From the NCBI GenBank assembly GCA_963649625.1, contig CAVJIP010000175.1, positions 1 to 19,234 on the forward strand: 19,234 bases of DNA, in the 5' to 3' direction. Below are positions 1-7,800 of the stretch, piece after piece (the stretch's first letter is position 1; each line of letters opens with the position of its first letter). The stretch comes from HGM13006 sp963649625. GTDB taxonomy: Bacteria; Bacillota; Clostridia; Oscillospirales; Oscillospiraceae. The position numbers were made by a program, and so were the translations under genes. The notes below the pieces were generated by a model. The model searched no databases, was not told the DNA's origin, and saw nothing but the letters and a program-made list of their open reading frames with translations.

Positions 1-798
1 ATCCCGCAGGGTCTCATTGCCCTTCTTGAAGCCGATGGCGTACTGCTCGGTGGACAGGGGCTCATCCAGCTTCCGGAAGGTGTCGCCCCGGGAGGCCAGC
101 TGATACTGGGCCACACCAATGTCCACGGCAATGGCATCCACTGCGCCGGACTCCAGATTCAGAAAGGCGGTGTTGTAGTCGGCCACCTGCTGAAGCTCCG
201 CAAAGGAGGCGGTCAGGGCCAGGTTCTCGTCGTTGTCCTCCTCGGAGGTCAGGGCCGTCAGAGCGGAGGAATCCGCCTGGGTGACGACCACCTTTCCGGC
301 TAGGTCTGCCTTGGACTGGATGTCGGAGTCGTTCATCACCACAAACACAATGGAGTTGTCCACATAAGGCACGGAGAAGGTGTAGTCCGCCTCACGGCCT
401 GTCATGGTAAAGCCGTTCCAGATGCAGTCGATGGTGCCGGAGTTCAGCTCCATGTCCTTGGCGTCCCAGTCAATGGGCTGCTTCACTAGCTCCCAGCCGT
501 TGCGATCACAGACCTCCTGAGCCAGTTCCAGGTCGAAGCCGGTGTACTCGCCGCTCTCGTCCATGTAGCCGTAGGGGGGATACTCCGCATCAAAGCCCAC
601 AATCAGTTGGGTGCGGCCGTCGCTGCTCTCCGCCGTGGAGGCCGCTGCGGCAGCTGTGGCCTCTGTGGTGGTCTCAGCGGGGGCGGTGGTGGCTTCTGTG
701 GTTGCGGAGGCCGCCCCAGAGGATGCGGTGCTGTCACCGCAGGCCGCCATGGAAAGCATCACGGCACCGGCCATTAGCATCGAAATAAGTTTTTTCAT
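1..798 (-). CDS. amino-acid ABC transporter substrate-binding lipoprotein (3' end cut by window)
   Basis: Periplasmic-binding-type lipoprotein that would capture a polar amino acid outside the cell and deliver it to an ABC permease. The 266 visible residues begin with a lipoprotein signal: KK, a hydrophobic stretch, then LSMAAC with the lipid-bearing Cys at residue 20. An Ala/Thr/Ser/Glu-rich linker of about 40 residues tethers the domain. The binding domain follows (VGFDAEYPPYGY, then GFDLELAQEVC, then WNGFTMTGREADYTFS). These are hallmarks of family 3 solute-binding proteins; the Arg of TGREADY is at the usual ligand-carboxylate position. The start at 798 is supported by AAGGAGAG just upstream. 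The gene runs off the left edge, so the permease and ATPase, if clustered, lie outside. The exact substrate cannot be read from the sequence. Confidence 0.92.
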   Translation of the reverse strand, partial: MKKLISMLMAGAVMLSMAACGDSTASSGAASATTEATTAPAETTTEATAAAAASTAESSDGRTQLIVGFDAEYPPYGYMDESGEYTGFDLELAQEVCDRNGWELVKQPIDWDAKDMELNSGTIDCIWNGFTMTGREADYTFSVPYVDNSIVFVVMNDSDIQSKADLAGKVVVTQADSSALTALTSEEDNDENLALTASFAELQQVADYNTAFLNLESGAVDAIAVDIGVAQYQLASRGDTFRKLDEPLSTEQYAIGFKKGNETLRD

Positions 799-841
799 GA
801 TTTTTCTCTCCTTGACCGAACGCGGTGTGCTTACCGCCGCT

Positions 842-865
842 CGTTAATATGCTATTATATTAACG
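842..865. promoter_or_regulatory. perfect 9-bp dyad, candidate operator of the binding-protein gene
   Basis: CGTTAATAT, a 6-bp spacer, then ATATTAACG: a perfect inverted repeat centred on the -10/start region of the binding-protein promoter. A repressor bound here would block transcription. I do not recognise the cognate regulator; it does not look like a standard ArgR box. Confidence 0.5.
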
Positions 866-885
866 AATCAGTACGCTAAAGTCAA
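857..885 (-). promoter_or_regulatory. sigma-A promoter for the binding-protein gene
   Basis: On the minus strand: TTGACT (885-880), 17-bp spacer, TAATAT (862-857). An overlapping TATAAT at 859-854 is an alternative -10 with a longer 20-bp spacer. It reads toward the start codon at 798. Confidence 0.6.
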
Positions 886-895
886 TAGGGAATAA

Positions 896-1777
896 TCACG
901 GATTTTTCAGGGCTTCTCCCTGATGTTTTTGGTAAAAGAACATAAAGGCCCCGGTACCGCAGATAATCAGGTAGCCCAAAAGGCTCCAGTGATCCGGAAC
1001 CTGGGCAAAAAACACCCAGCCCAGCAGGGCGGAAAAAATCACCTGGGTGTAGTCGTAGACCGATATTTCCTTGGCCGGGGCAAAGCGATAGGCTCCGGTG
1101 ATGGCAAACTGGCCGGTGCAGCCAAATAGCCCCGCCAGCAGGAGACACCCCAGCTGTCCCAGGGTCATGGGTGCGTGTACCACAAGAATATAGGGCAGAC
1201 ACACCAGACAGGAAAAGGTGGAGAACACAAAGACGATCAGGCTGGAGTTGACCCCCTTCTTGCTCATAATCCGGACAAAGGTATAGGCCACACCGGCGCC
1301 GAAGCCTCCCAGCAGGCCGATCAGGCTGGGCATCAGGGCCATATTGGAGGGGTTTGGCTTAATGATCATCAGGCTGCCCAGAAAGGCCACCGCCACGGAG
1401 ACACCCTGAAACAGGGTCAGCCGCTCCTTCAGCAGAAAATAGGACATAATAATGGCGAAGAAGGGGGACATTTTGTTGAGCATGGAGGCATCGGAAAGAT
1501 TCAGCCGGTCCAGGGCGTAGAAGTTGCACAGAAGCCCCAGAGTGCCGAAGGCGGCCCGGGCCAAAAGATACCGCCAGTGGCTCTTTTCCGGAGGGCGGAA
1601 GGAGACGTGGTTTCTCTTCATCACCAGAAAGGCGAAGAACATGGCCACAAAGTTCCGAAAAAACGCCTTTTGCATGGAGGGCACATTTCCGGCCAAATGG
1701 ACAAAGTTTCCCATGAGGGCAAAGGAAAGCGCCGCAAGAATAATGCACACAATGCCCTTTGTTCGATTCTGCATCAT
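896..1777 (-). CDS. DMT-family (EamA) permease
   Basis: Integral membrane exporter of the drug/metabolite transporter superfamily, 293 residues, the usual length for a two-EamA-repeat protein of about ten helices. Visible features are the N-terminal helix with LAALSFALMGNFVHLAG, the repeat-end motif with LLKERLTLFQGVSVAVAFLG closing repeat 1, and the second half starting near LIGLLGGFGAGVAYTFVRI. Family knowledge suggests efflux of amino acids, nucleosides or other small metabolites; the substrate is not readable. The start at 1777 has AAGGGGGAAG upstream; a second Met follows immediately. The gene lies 9 bp behind the PucR-type regulator with no promoter between, so the two are probably one transcript and the regulator may control this permease. 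No clear terminator follows. Confidence 0.88.
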   Translation of the reverse strand: MMQNRTKGIVCIILAALSFALMGNFVHLAGNVPSMQKAFFRNFVAMFFAFLVMKRNHVSFRPPEKSHWRYLLARAAFGTLGLLCNFYALDRLNLSDASMLNKMSPFFAIIMSYFLLKERLTLFQGVSVAVAFLGSLMIIKPNPSNMALMPSLIGLLGGFGAGVAYTFVRIMSKKGVNSSLIVFVFSTFSCLVCLPYILVVHAPMTLGQLGCLLLAGLFGCTGQFAITGAYRFAPAKEISVYDYTQVIFSALLGWVFFAQVPDHWSLLGYLIICGTGAFMFFYQKHQGEALKNP

Positions 1778-1786
1778 ACTTCCCCC

Positions 1787-3094
1787 TTACCAGCTTCCCA
1801 CCACGCCGCCGGCTGCCTCCTCATATTCCGTAGAGGACAGGCGGCTCATGTCCTGGGGAGAGCCATAGCGGTTCAGCTCCAGAATCAGATAGCTGCACAG
1901 CAAATTTAGTGCCACCTGGTCGTGCTCATAGGGCAGCTGGAACAGTTCGCTGATCCGGCCCAGCCGGTATAGCAGGGTGTTTCGGTGGATGCACAGGGCG
2001 GCGGCGGTGCGATCCTTATTGTGCATATTAAAGGAAAACAGCCGCATGGTCTCATCATAGGCGGTGCCGTATTCCTTGTCGTATTCCCGCATTTTGAAAA
2101 TGGCCGGGTGGATAAAGGTCTCCGGGGTGTCCTTTTCCAGCACGGACAGGAAAATGGGCAGAGGCATTAAATCCGAAAAGGTGGTGGACCTTTCCCTTCC
2201 CAGCTTTAGGGCCAGACGGGCCGTCAGCAGGGCCTGCCGGTAATGGCACCGGGTCTCCCGAGGGTCGGAGAAGCTGTCGGAAAGGCCGCAGACCATATCA
2301 TGGCTGCCGAAAAATTCAAAGAGCTTGTCCGCCAGAGAGGTCTTGGCCATGGGGGCCCCGGATCCGTGGGGGGTAGTTCCCCCATAGAGGGTGACAATGG
2401 TGTTGTCATAGATCAGGCAGATCACGTTGCGGTAGAGCTGCTGGAGCTCATGGACGGCATATTCCGCAAAGGCCCGCTGAGAGGCCAGGGCCCCGATGGT
2501 GGTGACACAGACGGTGTACTCCGGCTGCATGGTTCTGGTAATGGCCTCGCAGGCCAGCTTTTCCAGATGGGGCGGGGTGTTGGGGGCCAGCAGGTCCTCC
2601 AGCTTGGTGGACAGGGCCAGATTCCAGCTGCCCATGGACTTGATGCGGCTGGCAATCCGCAGACACAGGGCGTCCAGCACCAGGTCAATGATCTGAAAAT
2701 CCTCCTCCGCGGGAGGCTCTCCGTCCCACAGCACGATCACATGGCCGTGAACGGTGCCGTCCTGTACCACCTCCGCAAAAACTCTGGGCTTTTCGGCGCA
2801 GGAGCCGGTGTTGGCAAAAAACGGCTTATAAAAGGCCTTTTTCCCGGAAAGAAACTCATCCAGGGTCTGGAAGATCTGTTCCCGGTTCAGGGCCTTGTTC
2901 CGATAGATTTCATCCCATTCCGGGTCGCCGGTGACGCTGGACGGCTGCATGGACACCACATGAAAGTATTCGTCCACAAACAGCACAGGCCGTCCGAAGA
3001 TCTCATGGGTGGCGGCGATGACGTTGTTCATGCTTTGGTCGCAAACGGCCTTATACAGCTTTTCATAAACCTGGGCCATACGAGCAGATGCCAT
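1787..3094 (-). CDS. PucR/CdaR-type transcriptional regulator
   Basis: Cytoplasmic DNA-binding regulator of 435 residues. The diagnostic part is the C-terminal helix-turn-helix of the PucR/CdaR family, around residues 358-385, with RTAAALCIHRNTLLYRLGRI; the HRNTLLYRL core is nearly invariant in that family. The middle region (about 180-330) fits the CdaR-like GGDEF-related domain and the N-terminal part is a probable sensor domain of unknown ligand. An open frame continues 23 codons further upstream. I chose the Met at 3094 because CCTAGGAGGG lies directly before it, and because the strong promoter would start transcripts inside the longer version. It sits 9 bp before the DMT permease and is divergent from the yfbR-like operon. 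The family commonly senses purines, amino acids or sugar acids; which applies here is unknown. Confidence 0.9.
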   Translation of the reverse strand: MASARMAQVYEKLYKAVCDQSMNNVIAATHEIFGRPVLFVDEYFHVVSMQPSSVTGDPEWDEIYRNKALNREQIFQTLDEFLSGKKAFYKPFFANTGSCAEKPRVFAEVVQDGTVHGHVIVLWDGEPPAEEDFQIIDLVLDALCLRIASRIKSMGSWNLALSTKLEDLLAPNTPPHLEKLACEAITRTMQPEYTVCVTTIGALASQRAFAEYAVHELQQLYRNVICLIYDNTIVTLYGGTTPHGSGAPMAKTSLADKLFEFFGSHDMVCGLSDSFSDPRETRCHYRQALLTARLALKLGRERSTTFSDLMPLPIFLSVLEKDTPETFIHPAIFKMREYDKEYGTAYDETMRLFSFNMHNKDRTAAALCIHRNTLLYRLGRISELFQLPYEHDQVALNLLCSYLILELNRYGSPQDMSRLSSTEYEEAAGGVVGSW

Positions 3095-3134
3095 AAAAAT
3101 CCCTCCTAGGCTGGGCAAACTACATAGTAAAATT

Positions 3135-3163
3135 ATTGTAGCGAAATTCCGGGAAAATTGCAA
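3135..3163 (-). promoter_or_regulatory. sigma-A promoter for the regulator-permease unit
   Basis: Minus strand TTGCAA (3163-3158), exactly 17 bp, TACAAT (3140-3135). It is the only good promoter in the divergent gap on this strand and supports the start at 3094. Confidence 0.7.
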
Positions 3164-3218
3164 GCTGAACCCTGGAATATTTCACAAAATTCATTTTCTG
3201 CGCCGGACTGTATTTTAA

Positions 3219-3247
3219 TTTACAATCCGGCCGAGCCGTGGTATACT
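3219..3247 (+). promoter_or_regulatory. sigma-A promoter for the yfbR-to-cvpA operon
   Basis: TTTACA (3219-3224), 17 bp, TATACT (3242-3247). The two divergent -35 boxes are 55 bp apart, leaving room for a shared regulator between them. Confidence 0.72.
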
Positions 3248-3316
3248 ATGGTGAGTTCACAAAGGCGTGACCCGCCTAACACTATATCATGTCCCAGGAA
3301 AGGAGCGTTTTCTACC

Positions 3317-3961
3317 ATGAATGTCACCGATCTTACCCGCACCGATCAGCCGGAAGCCCGGGATAAGCTGGAAAACGGCCGGGAGGGCTATTCCTTCTAC
3401 GCCTATATTTCCCGGATGCGCTATATCACCCGGTGGGGACTGATGCGAAATTCCTTCCCGGAAAATATCCAGGAGCACAGCCACATGGTGGCGGTGCTGG
3501 CCCACGCCCTGGCCCTGATTGCCCGGAAGGTCTACGGAAATAAAAACGTATCCCCGGAGAAATGCGCCGCCGCCGCCCTGTTCCACGATGCCGGAGAGAT
3601 CATCACCGGCGACCTGCCCACCCCGGTCAAGTACTTTAACCCGGAGATTCGGGATGCCTACCACCAGGTGGAGGACGTGGCGGCCAGCCGGCTTTTGGCC
3701 ATGCTGCCGGAGGCCCTGCGGGAGAGCTATGAGCCGCTGCTGCGGGAATCCGACCCGGAAACCCGCCGAATCGTCAAGGCGGCGGACAAGCTCGCAGCCC
3801 ATATCAAGTGCCTGGAGGAGCTAAAGGCCTCTAACCACGAGTTTATTCTGGCGGCCCGCCAGACCCGGCAGGCCCTGGACGACATGGATATGCCGGAGGT
3901 ACGCTATTTTATTGACAACTTCCTGGACAGCTTCACCCTGACCCTGGATGAGCTGAAATAA
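3317..3961 (+). CDS. yfbR: YfbR-like HD-domain 5'-deoxynucleotidase
   Basis: Metal-dependent hydrolase that removes phosphate from 5'-deoxyribonucleoside monophosphates, trimming dNMP pools in the cytoplasm (family knowledge from E. coli YfbR). The 214 residues match YfbR along their length: SRM..I.RW.LMRN at 32-45, the EHS metal ligand at 53-55, HD at 90-91, the signature TGDLPTPVKYFN at 97-108, a late Asp at 157 in VKAADKL, and CLEEL after it. R39 and W40 correspond to the residues that give deoxy-selectivity. The N-terminus is about 20 residues longer than E. coli YfbR. The Met at 3317 is the only in-frame start near the AAAGGAG site (spacing rather long). It is the first gene of a five-gene plus-strand operon. 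Confidence 0.9.
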   Translation: MNVTDLTRTDQPEARDKLENGREGYSFYAYISRMRYITRWGLMRNSFPENIQEHSHMVAVLAHALALIARKVYGNKNVSPEKCAAAALFHDAGEIITGDLPTPVKYFNPEIRDAYHQVEDVAASRLLAMLPEALRESYEPLLRESDPETRRIVKAADKLAAHIKCLEELKASNHEFILAARQTRQALDDMDMPEVRYFIDNFLDSFTLTLDELK

Positions 3962-3980
3962 CAAGTAGGAGGAACAAGCC

Positions 3981-4250
3981 ATGAGAGCAATCGTAACCGT
4001 CACCGGAAAGGACGCCGTGGGCATTATCGCAGGGGTCTGCACGGAGCTGGCCGGTCTGGAGGTCAACATTCTGGACATTAATCAGACCGTAATGGACGGC
4101 TTTTTTGTGATGAATATGCTGGTGGATTTGTCCGGCTCCAGCAAAAGCTATGACCTGGTTCGGGATGCCCTGGACGAGCGGGGCCTTCGCATGGGCCTGA
4201 CCATCCGCATCCAGCGGGAGGACATCTTCAACGCCATGCACAGGATTTGA
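3981..4250 (+). CDS. ACT-domain protein (UPF0237)
   Basis: Small cytoplasmic protein of 89 residues that is essentially one ACT domain: a beta-alpha-beta start (RAIVTVTGKDAVGIIAGVC) with the ligand-loop Gly in KDAVGI, then LEVNILDINQTVMDGFFVM. ACT domains usually bind amino acids at dimer interfaces and act as sensors. Free-standing UPF0237 proteins are commonly encoded beside UPF0210/DUF711 proteins, as here with 9 bp between them, so the pair may act together; the biochemical role is not established. TAGGAGGA lies well placed before the ATG. Confidence 0.9.
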   Translation: MRAIVTVTGKDAVGIIAGVCTELAGLEVNILDINQTVMDGFFVMNMLVDLSGSSKSYDLVRDALDERGLRMGLTIRIQREDIFNAMHRI

Positions 4251-4259
4251 GGTGAGATC

Positions 4260-5618
4260 ATGCTAAGACAGAACGAAATCATCCAGACCCTGGACATGAT
4301 CGACCACCAGCACCTGGACATCCGCACCATCACCATGGGCATTTCCCTGCGGGACTGCTGCGGCCCCGACCCAAAGGCCACGGCCCAGAAAATCTACGAC
4401 AAAATCACCCGCTGCGCCGAGAAGCTGGTACCCACCGGAGAGGCCATTGAGCGGGAGCTGGGGATTCCCATTGTGAATAAGCGTATTTCCGTGACCCCCA
4501 TGGCCATGGTGGCGGAGTCCTGCCAGACGGAGGACTACGTTCCCTTTGCCGTGGCCATGGACAAGGCCGCCGCCGCCTGCGGGGTAAACCTGATCGGCGG
4601 GTTTTCCGCCCTGGTTCACAAGGGCATGACCCTGGGGGATCAGCGGCTGATCCGCTCCATTCCCCAGGCCCTGGCCGCCACCAACAACGTCTGCTCCTCG
4701 GTCAACGTGGCCACCACCCGGGCGGGCATCAATATGGATGCCGTGACCCTGATGGGCAAAATCATCCGGGAGACGGCGGAAAAGTCCCCGGAGGGAGAGG
4801 GCCGGGCCTGCATGAAGCTGGTGGTATTTTCCAACGCCGTGGAGGACAACCCCTTTATGGCCGGTGCCTTCCATGGAGTGGGAGAGCCGGAGTGCGAAAT
4901 CAACGTGGGGGTCTCCGGCCCGGGTGTGGTCTACCACGCCCTCCAGAGCGTCAAGGGCCAGCCCTTTGACGTGGTGGCGGAGACCATCAAAAAGACGGCC
5001 TTCCAAATCACCCGGATGGGCCAGCTGGTGGCCCAGGAGGCCGCCCGGCGGCTGGGGGTTCCCTACGGCATCGTAGACCTGTCCCTGGCCCCCACCCCGG
5101 CCAAGGGGGATTCCGTGGCCCGGATTCTGGAGGAGATCGGCGTGGAGGTCTGCGGCACCCACGGCACCACCGCCGCCCTGGCCATGCTCAACGATGCGGT
5201 GAAAAAGGGCGGCGTTATGGCCTCCGGCCATGTGGGCGGCCTGTCCGGGGCCTTTATCCCGGTCAGTGAGGACGAGGGCATGATCGCTGCGGCCAAGCTG
5301 GGCACCCTGACCCTGGACAAGCTGGAGGCCATGACCTGTGTCTGCTCCGTGGGGCTGGACATGATCGCCATTCCCGGAGACACCTCCGCCGACACCATCT
5401 CCGCCATGATTGCCGATGAGGCGGCCATTGGGGTGGTCAACAACAAGACCACGGCGGTTCGGGTGATTCCCGCCATTGGCAAGACCGTGGGGGAGGAGCT
5501 GGAATTCGGCGGCCTGTTTGGCTCCGCTCCGGTAATGCCCGTTCACGATAAAAGCGCCCAGCGCTTTGTGGCCCGGGGCGGGCGGATTCCCGCCCCCCTC
5601 CACAGCCTGAAAAACTGA
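4260..5618 (+). CDS. DUF711/UPF0210 (PFL-like) family protein
   Basis: Soluble protein of 452 residues belonging to the UPF0210/DUF711 family, recognised from MGISLRDCCGPD near the N-terminus, RISVTPMAMVAESC, GGFSALVHKGMT and the long conserved block with NVCSSVNVATTRAGINMD. The fold has been likened to pyruvate formate-lyase-type proteins, hence the 'PFL family' label, but I see no glycyl-radical motif and no catalytic claim is justified. It is full length compared with the family. The start at 4260 follows GAGGTGAGATC, which overlaps the end of the ACT gene. Position between the ACT gene and cca suggests co-expression with nucleotide and tRNA housekeeping genes. The true function is unknown. 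Confidence 0.9.
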   Translation: MLRQNEIIQTLDMIDHQHLDIRTITMGISLRDCCGPDPKATAQKIYDKITRCAEKLVPTGEAIERELGIPIVNKRISVTPMAMVAESCQTEDYVPFAVAMDKAAAACGVNLIGGFSALVHKGMTLGDQRLIRSIPQALAATNNVCSSVNVATTRAGINMDAVTLMGKIIRETAEKSPEGEGRACMKLVVFSNAVEDNPFMAGAFHGVGEPECEINVGVSGPGVVYHALQSVKGQPFDVVAETIKKTAFQITRMGQLVAQEAARRLGVPYGIVDLSLAPTPAKGDSVARILEEIGVEVCGTHGTTAALAMLNDAVKKGGVMASGHVGGLSGAFIPVSEDEGMIAAAKLGTLTLDKLEAMTCVCSVGLDMIAIPGDTSADTISAMIADEAAIGVVNNKTTAVRVIPAIGKTVGEELEFGGLFGSAPVMPVHDKSAQRFVARGGRIPAPLHSLKN

Positions 5619-5633
5619 CCCCCTTTTTGGGGG
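5619..5633 (+). promoter_or_regulatory. C5-T5-G5 hairpin between the DUF711 gene and cca
   Basis: CCCCC TTTTT GGGGG begins on the base after the DUF711 stop. There is no T-run behind it, so it is not an intrinsic terminator. Its 3' arm forms the first part of GGGGGAG, a possible ribosome site for cca, so it may tune translation or protect an mRNA end. Confidence 0.45.
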
Positions 5634-5650
5634 AGAAAGCCGGTGAAGCC

Positions 5651-6991
5651 ATGGTTCTTCCGGAAAACACCGCCCAGGTGCTGGGCCGACTGGAAGCGCA
5701 GGGCCACCGGGCCTATGCCGTCGGCGGCTGCGTCCGGGACAGCCTTCTGGGCCAAACCCCGGGAGATTGGGACATCTGCACCTCGGCCCGGCCAGAGGAG
5801 ACGGCGGCCTGCTTCCCGGACTGCCGGGTGGTGGAAACAGGCCGAGAACACGGCACTCTTACGGTGCTTTGGCAGGGGGAGCCCTTTGAAATCACCACCT
5901 TTCGCCGGGAGGGAGGCTACACTGACCACCGGCATCCGGGGCAGGTGGACTTTGTAAGCTCCCTGGAGGAGGATCTGGCCCGCCGGGACTTTACCATAAA
6001 CTCCATGGCGGTGAACGCCGCCGGGGAGATCACCGACCTGTTTGGGGGACAAGGGGATTTGAAACGCCGGGTCATCCGCTGCGTAGGCCACCCGGACCGG
6101 CGCTTTCAGGAGGATGCCCTGCGGATTCTCCGGGCCCTTCGGTTCGCCTCCCGGCTGGAGTTTACCATTGCCCCGGAGACGGCGGCGGCCATGGAGGAAA
6201 ACCGGCTGCTGCTTGGGCATATCAGCGGGGAGCGTATCTATAAGGAGCTCACGGGCCTGCTCACCGGCCTCGGGGCGGCGGCGGTAGTGGAACGATACGG
6301 GACGGTACTGACGGCGGTGCTCCCGGAGCTTGGCCCCGCCATGGGCTGTCTCCAGCGGAATCCCGGCCACAACCGGGACGTGTGGGGCCATACGGTGGAG
6401 GCCATCCGCCAGTCCAGGCCGGACAAGCTGGTTCGCTGGGCCCTGCTGCTCCATGACCTTGGAAAGCCGGACTGCGCCGTCCTGGATGCCCGGGGCATCG
6501 AGCATTTTCACGGCCACCCCGCCCGGAGTGAGGAAATTGCCCGGGAGATATTCCGGCGGCTCCGCCCGAATCGGGAAACGGCGGAGGCGGTATGTACCCT
6601 GGTGGCCCACCACGACGACTGGCTCGAGGTAAACCGGCGGGTGGTGCGGCGATGGCTGGGGCAGTACGGCCCGGAGCTGCTGTCGGCTCTCCTGGAAATA
6701 AAGCGGGCGGACACCCTGGCCCATGCGGACACGCCGCTGGTGCGTCGCCGGTATCAGGAGATCATGGAGTTTGCGGCCCTGACCCGGCAGGTGCTCCAGG
6801 AGGAGCATTGCTTCTGCCTGGGAGATTTGGAGATTACAGGCAATGATCTGCTGGCCCTGGGTATGGCCCCCGGCCCGGCGGTGGGCAGGCTACTTGGGCA
6901 GCTGCTGGAGGATGTCTGGGAGGAACGCTGCCCCAATGACCGGCAGGCCCTGCTGGCCCGGGCAAAGAAAGGACTTAACCATGCTGATTGA
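5651..6991 (+). CDS. cca: CCA-adding tRNA nucleotidyltransferase
   Basis: Class II nucleotidyltransferase that builds or repairs the CCA 3' end of tRNAs from CTP and ATP. In the 446-residue reading, the catalytic head has GGCVRD at 25-30, a one-turn spacer and the two metal Asp residues of DWD at 39-41; RRDFTINSMA and the base-selecting EDALRILRALRFA follow. An HD domain with LLHDLGKPD (H268, D269) is in the C-terminal half, as in many bacterial CCA enzymes. The ATG at 5651 is preferred: GGTGA, matching the 3' extension of the ribosome site, sits four bases before it. A TTG at 5627 would start inside the preceding hairpin. The 3' end overlaps cvpA by 11 bp. Confidence 0.93.
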   Translation: MVLPENTAQVLGRLEAQGHRAYAVGGCVRDSLLGQTPGDWDICTSARPEETAACFPDCRVVETGREHGTLTVLWQGEPFEITTFRREGGYTDHRHPGQVDFVSSLEEDLARRDFTINSMAVNAAGEITDLFGGQGDLKRRVIRCVGHPDRRFQEDALRILRALRFASRLEFTIAPETAAAMEENRLLLGHISGERIYKELTGLLTGLGAAAVVERYGTVLTAVLPELGPAMGCLQRNPGHNRDVWGHTVEAIRQSRPDKLVRWALLLHDLGKPDCAVLDARGIEHFHGHPARSEEIAREIFRRLRPNRETAEAVCTLVAHHDDWLEVNRRVVRRWLGQYGPELLSALLEIKRADTLAHADTPLVRRRYQEIMEFAALTRQVLQEEHCFCLGDLEITGNDLLALGMAPGPAVGRLLGQLLEDVWEERCPNDRQALLARAKKGLNHAD

Positions 6992-7661
6992 TGTAATATT
7001 GCTGCTGATCCTGCTGGCCCTGGCCCTTTCCGGCTATCGGAAGGGGCTGCTCATGAGCCTGCTGGGGCTTTTGACCGTGGTGCTGTGCTGCCTGGGGGCC
7101 TCCTGGGCCCAGCAGGCCCTGACCCCAAGGGCCGCAGAATATCTGGTGCCCCAGGTGGCCTCCACCCTGGAATCCACCATGACCGTGCAGGTGGCCGAGG
7201 CCACCCAGCAGACCCTGGAGCAGGCCGGAGAGGTGGGCCTGAAAATCGGCGGTCAGGAGATGACCCTGTCGGACATTGCCGAGCTTTTGGCCCATCTGGG
7301 CATTGACGTGGAGGGCACCGTAACGGAGGAAACCTCCAACGCCCTGGCCCCGGCGGTGGAGACTGCCGCCCAGGCTGCGGCCCAGGCCCTGGTGGAACGG
7401 GTGGCGGGGGTGTTCATCTATCTGGTGGCCTTTTTGATTCTCTACCTTCTCCTCCACAGCGGGGCCTTGGCCCTAAACGTGATGTCCCGGCTGCCGGTGA
7501 TCCATACCCTCAACCAGGCCGGCGGCGCATTGGTGGGCATTGCCGAAGGAATGCTTGCCATGGTGGTGGCGGCGGCGGTACTGCGCCAGAGCGGCCTGGT
7601 GCTCCAGGAGCTGGGCCCCTTTAGCGCTCTGCTTATGCGCCTGGCGGCGAGTCTGTTCTAA
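6981..7661 (+). CDS. CvpA-family membrane protein
   Basis: Integral membrane protein of 226 residues in the CvpA family (named for E. coli colicin V production, biochemical role still unclear). The opening MLIDVILLLILLALALSGYR, then KGLL, is the family hallmark: a first helix followed by GY+KG. Predicted helices are about 3-18, 24-41, 142-165 and 182-201. Between helices 2 and 3 is an unusually long Ala/Glu/Gln-rich segment of about 95 residues, probably amphipathic. AAAGGA before the ATG at 6981 and the 11-bp overlap with cca point to translational coupling. It is the last gene of the operon. Confidence 0.85.
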   Translation: MLIDVILLLILLALALSGYRKGLLMSLLGLLTVVLCCLGASWAQQALTPRAAEYLVPQVASTLESTMTVQVAEATQQTLEQAGEVGLKIGGQEMTLSDIAELLAHLGIDVEGTVTEETSNALAPAVETAAQAAAQALVERVAGVFIYLVAFLILYLLLHSGALALNVMSRLPVIHTLNQAGGALVGIAEGMLAMVVAAAVLRQSGLVLQELGPFSALLMRLAASLF

Positions 7662-7677
7662 GGAAGATACAGGTAAA

Positions 7678-7694
7678 TGTTACAGGAATGTTAA
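7678..7694 (+). repeat. 11-bp-spaced direct repeat TGTTAC / TGTTAA
   Basis: TGTTAC at 7678-7683 and TGTTAA at 7689-7694 sit one helical turn apart, inside a larger imperfect duplication of ACAGG..AATGTTA. Read on the other strand this is TTAACA-N5-GTAACA, similar to the Gram-positive PhoP box layout. It may bind a response regulator upstream of the MATE promoter; the assignment is weak. Confidence 0.3.
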
Positions 7695-7730
7695 GCGAAA
7701 CTTTATAGAAAGTTCATATAAATTTGGTGG

Positions 7731-7759
7731 TTTTTGTAATATACCCCCTGTATTATAAT
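7731..7759 (+). promoter_or_regulatory. candidate promoter upstream of the MATE leader
   Basis: A perfect TATAAT at 7754-7759 with a poor TTTTTG at 7731-7736 (17-bp spacer). Transcripts would start near 7766 and enter the hairpin at 7801-7835 before reaching the MATE gene. Confidence 0.5.
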
Positions 7760-7800
7760 AAGCGTAACAATTCTTTTTCATTTCTCCTTCTTCCTGATAA

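Noticed and set aside
4263..5603. 446-codon open frame on the minus strand
   Set aside because: Antisense to the DUF711 gene; composition is Gly/His/Gln-rich as expected from the reversed GC-rich codons, with no family motif.
5543..6808. 421-codon open frame on the minus strand
   Set aside because: Antisense shadow of cca; no start signal and no recognisable domain.
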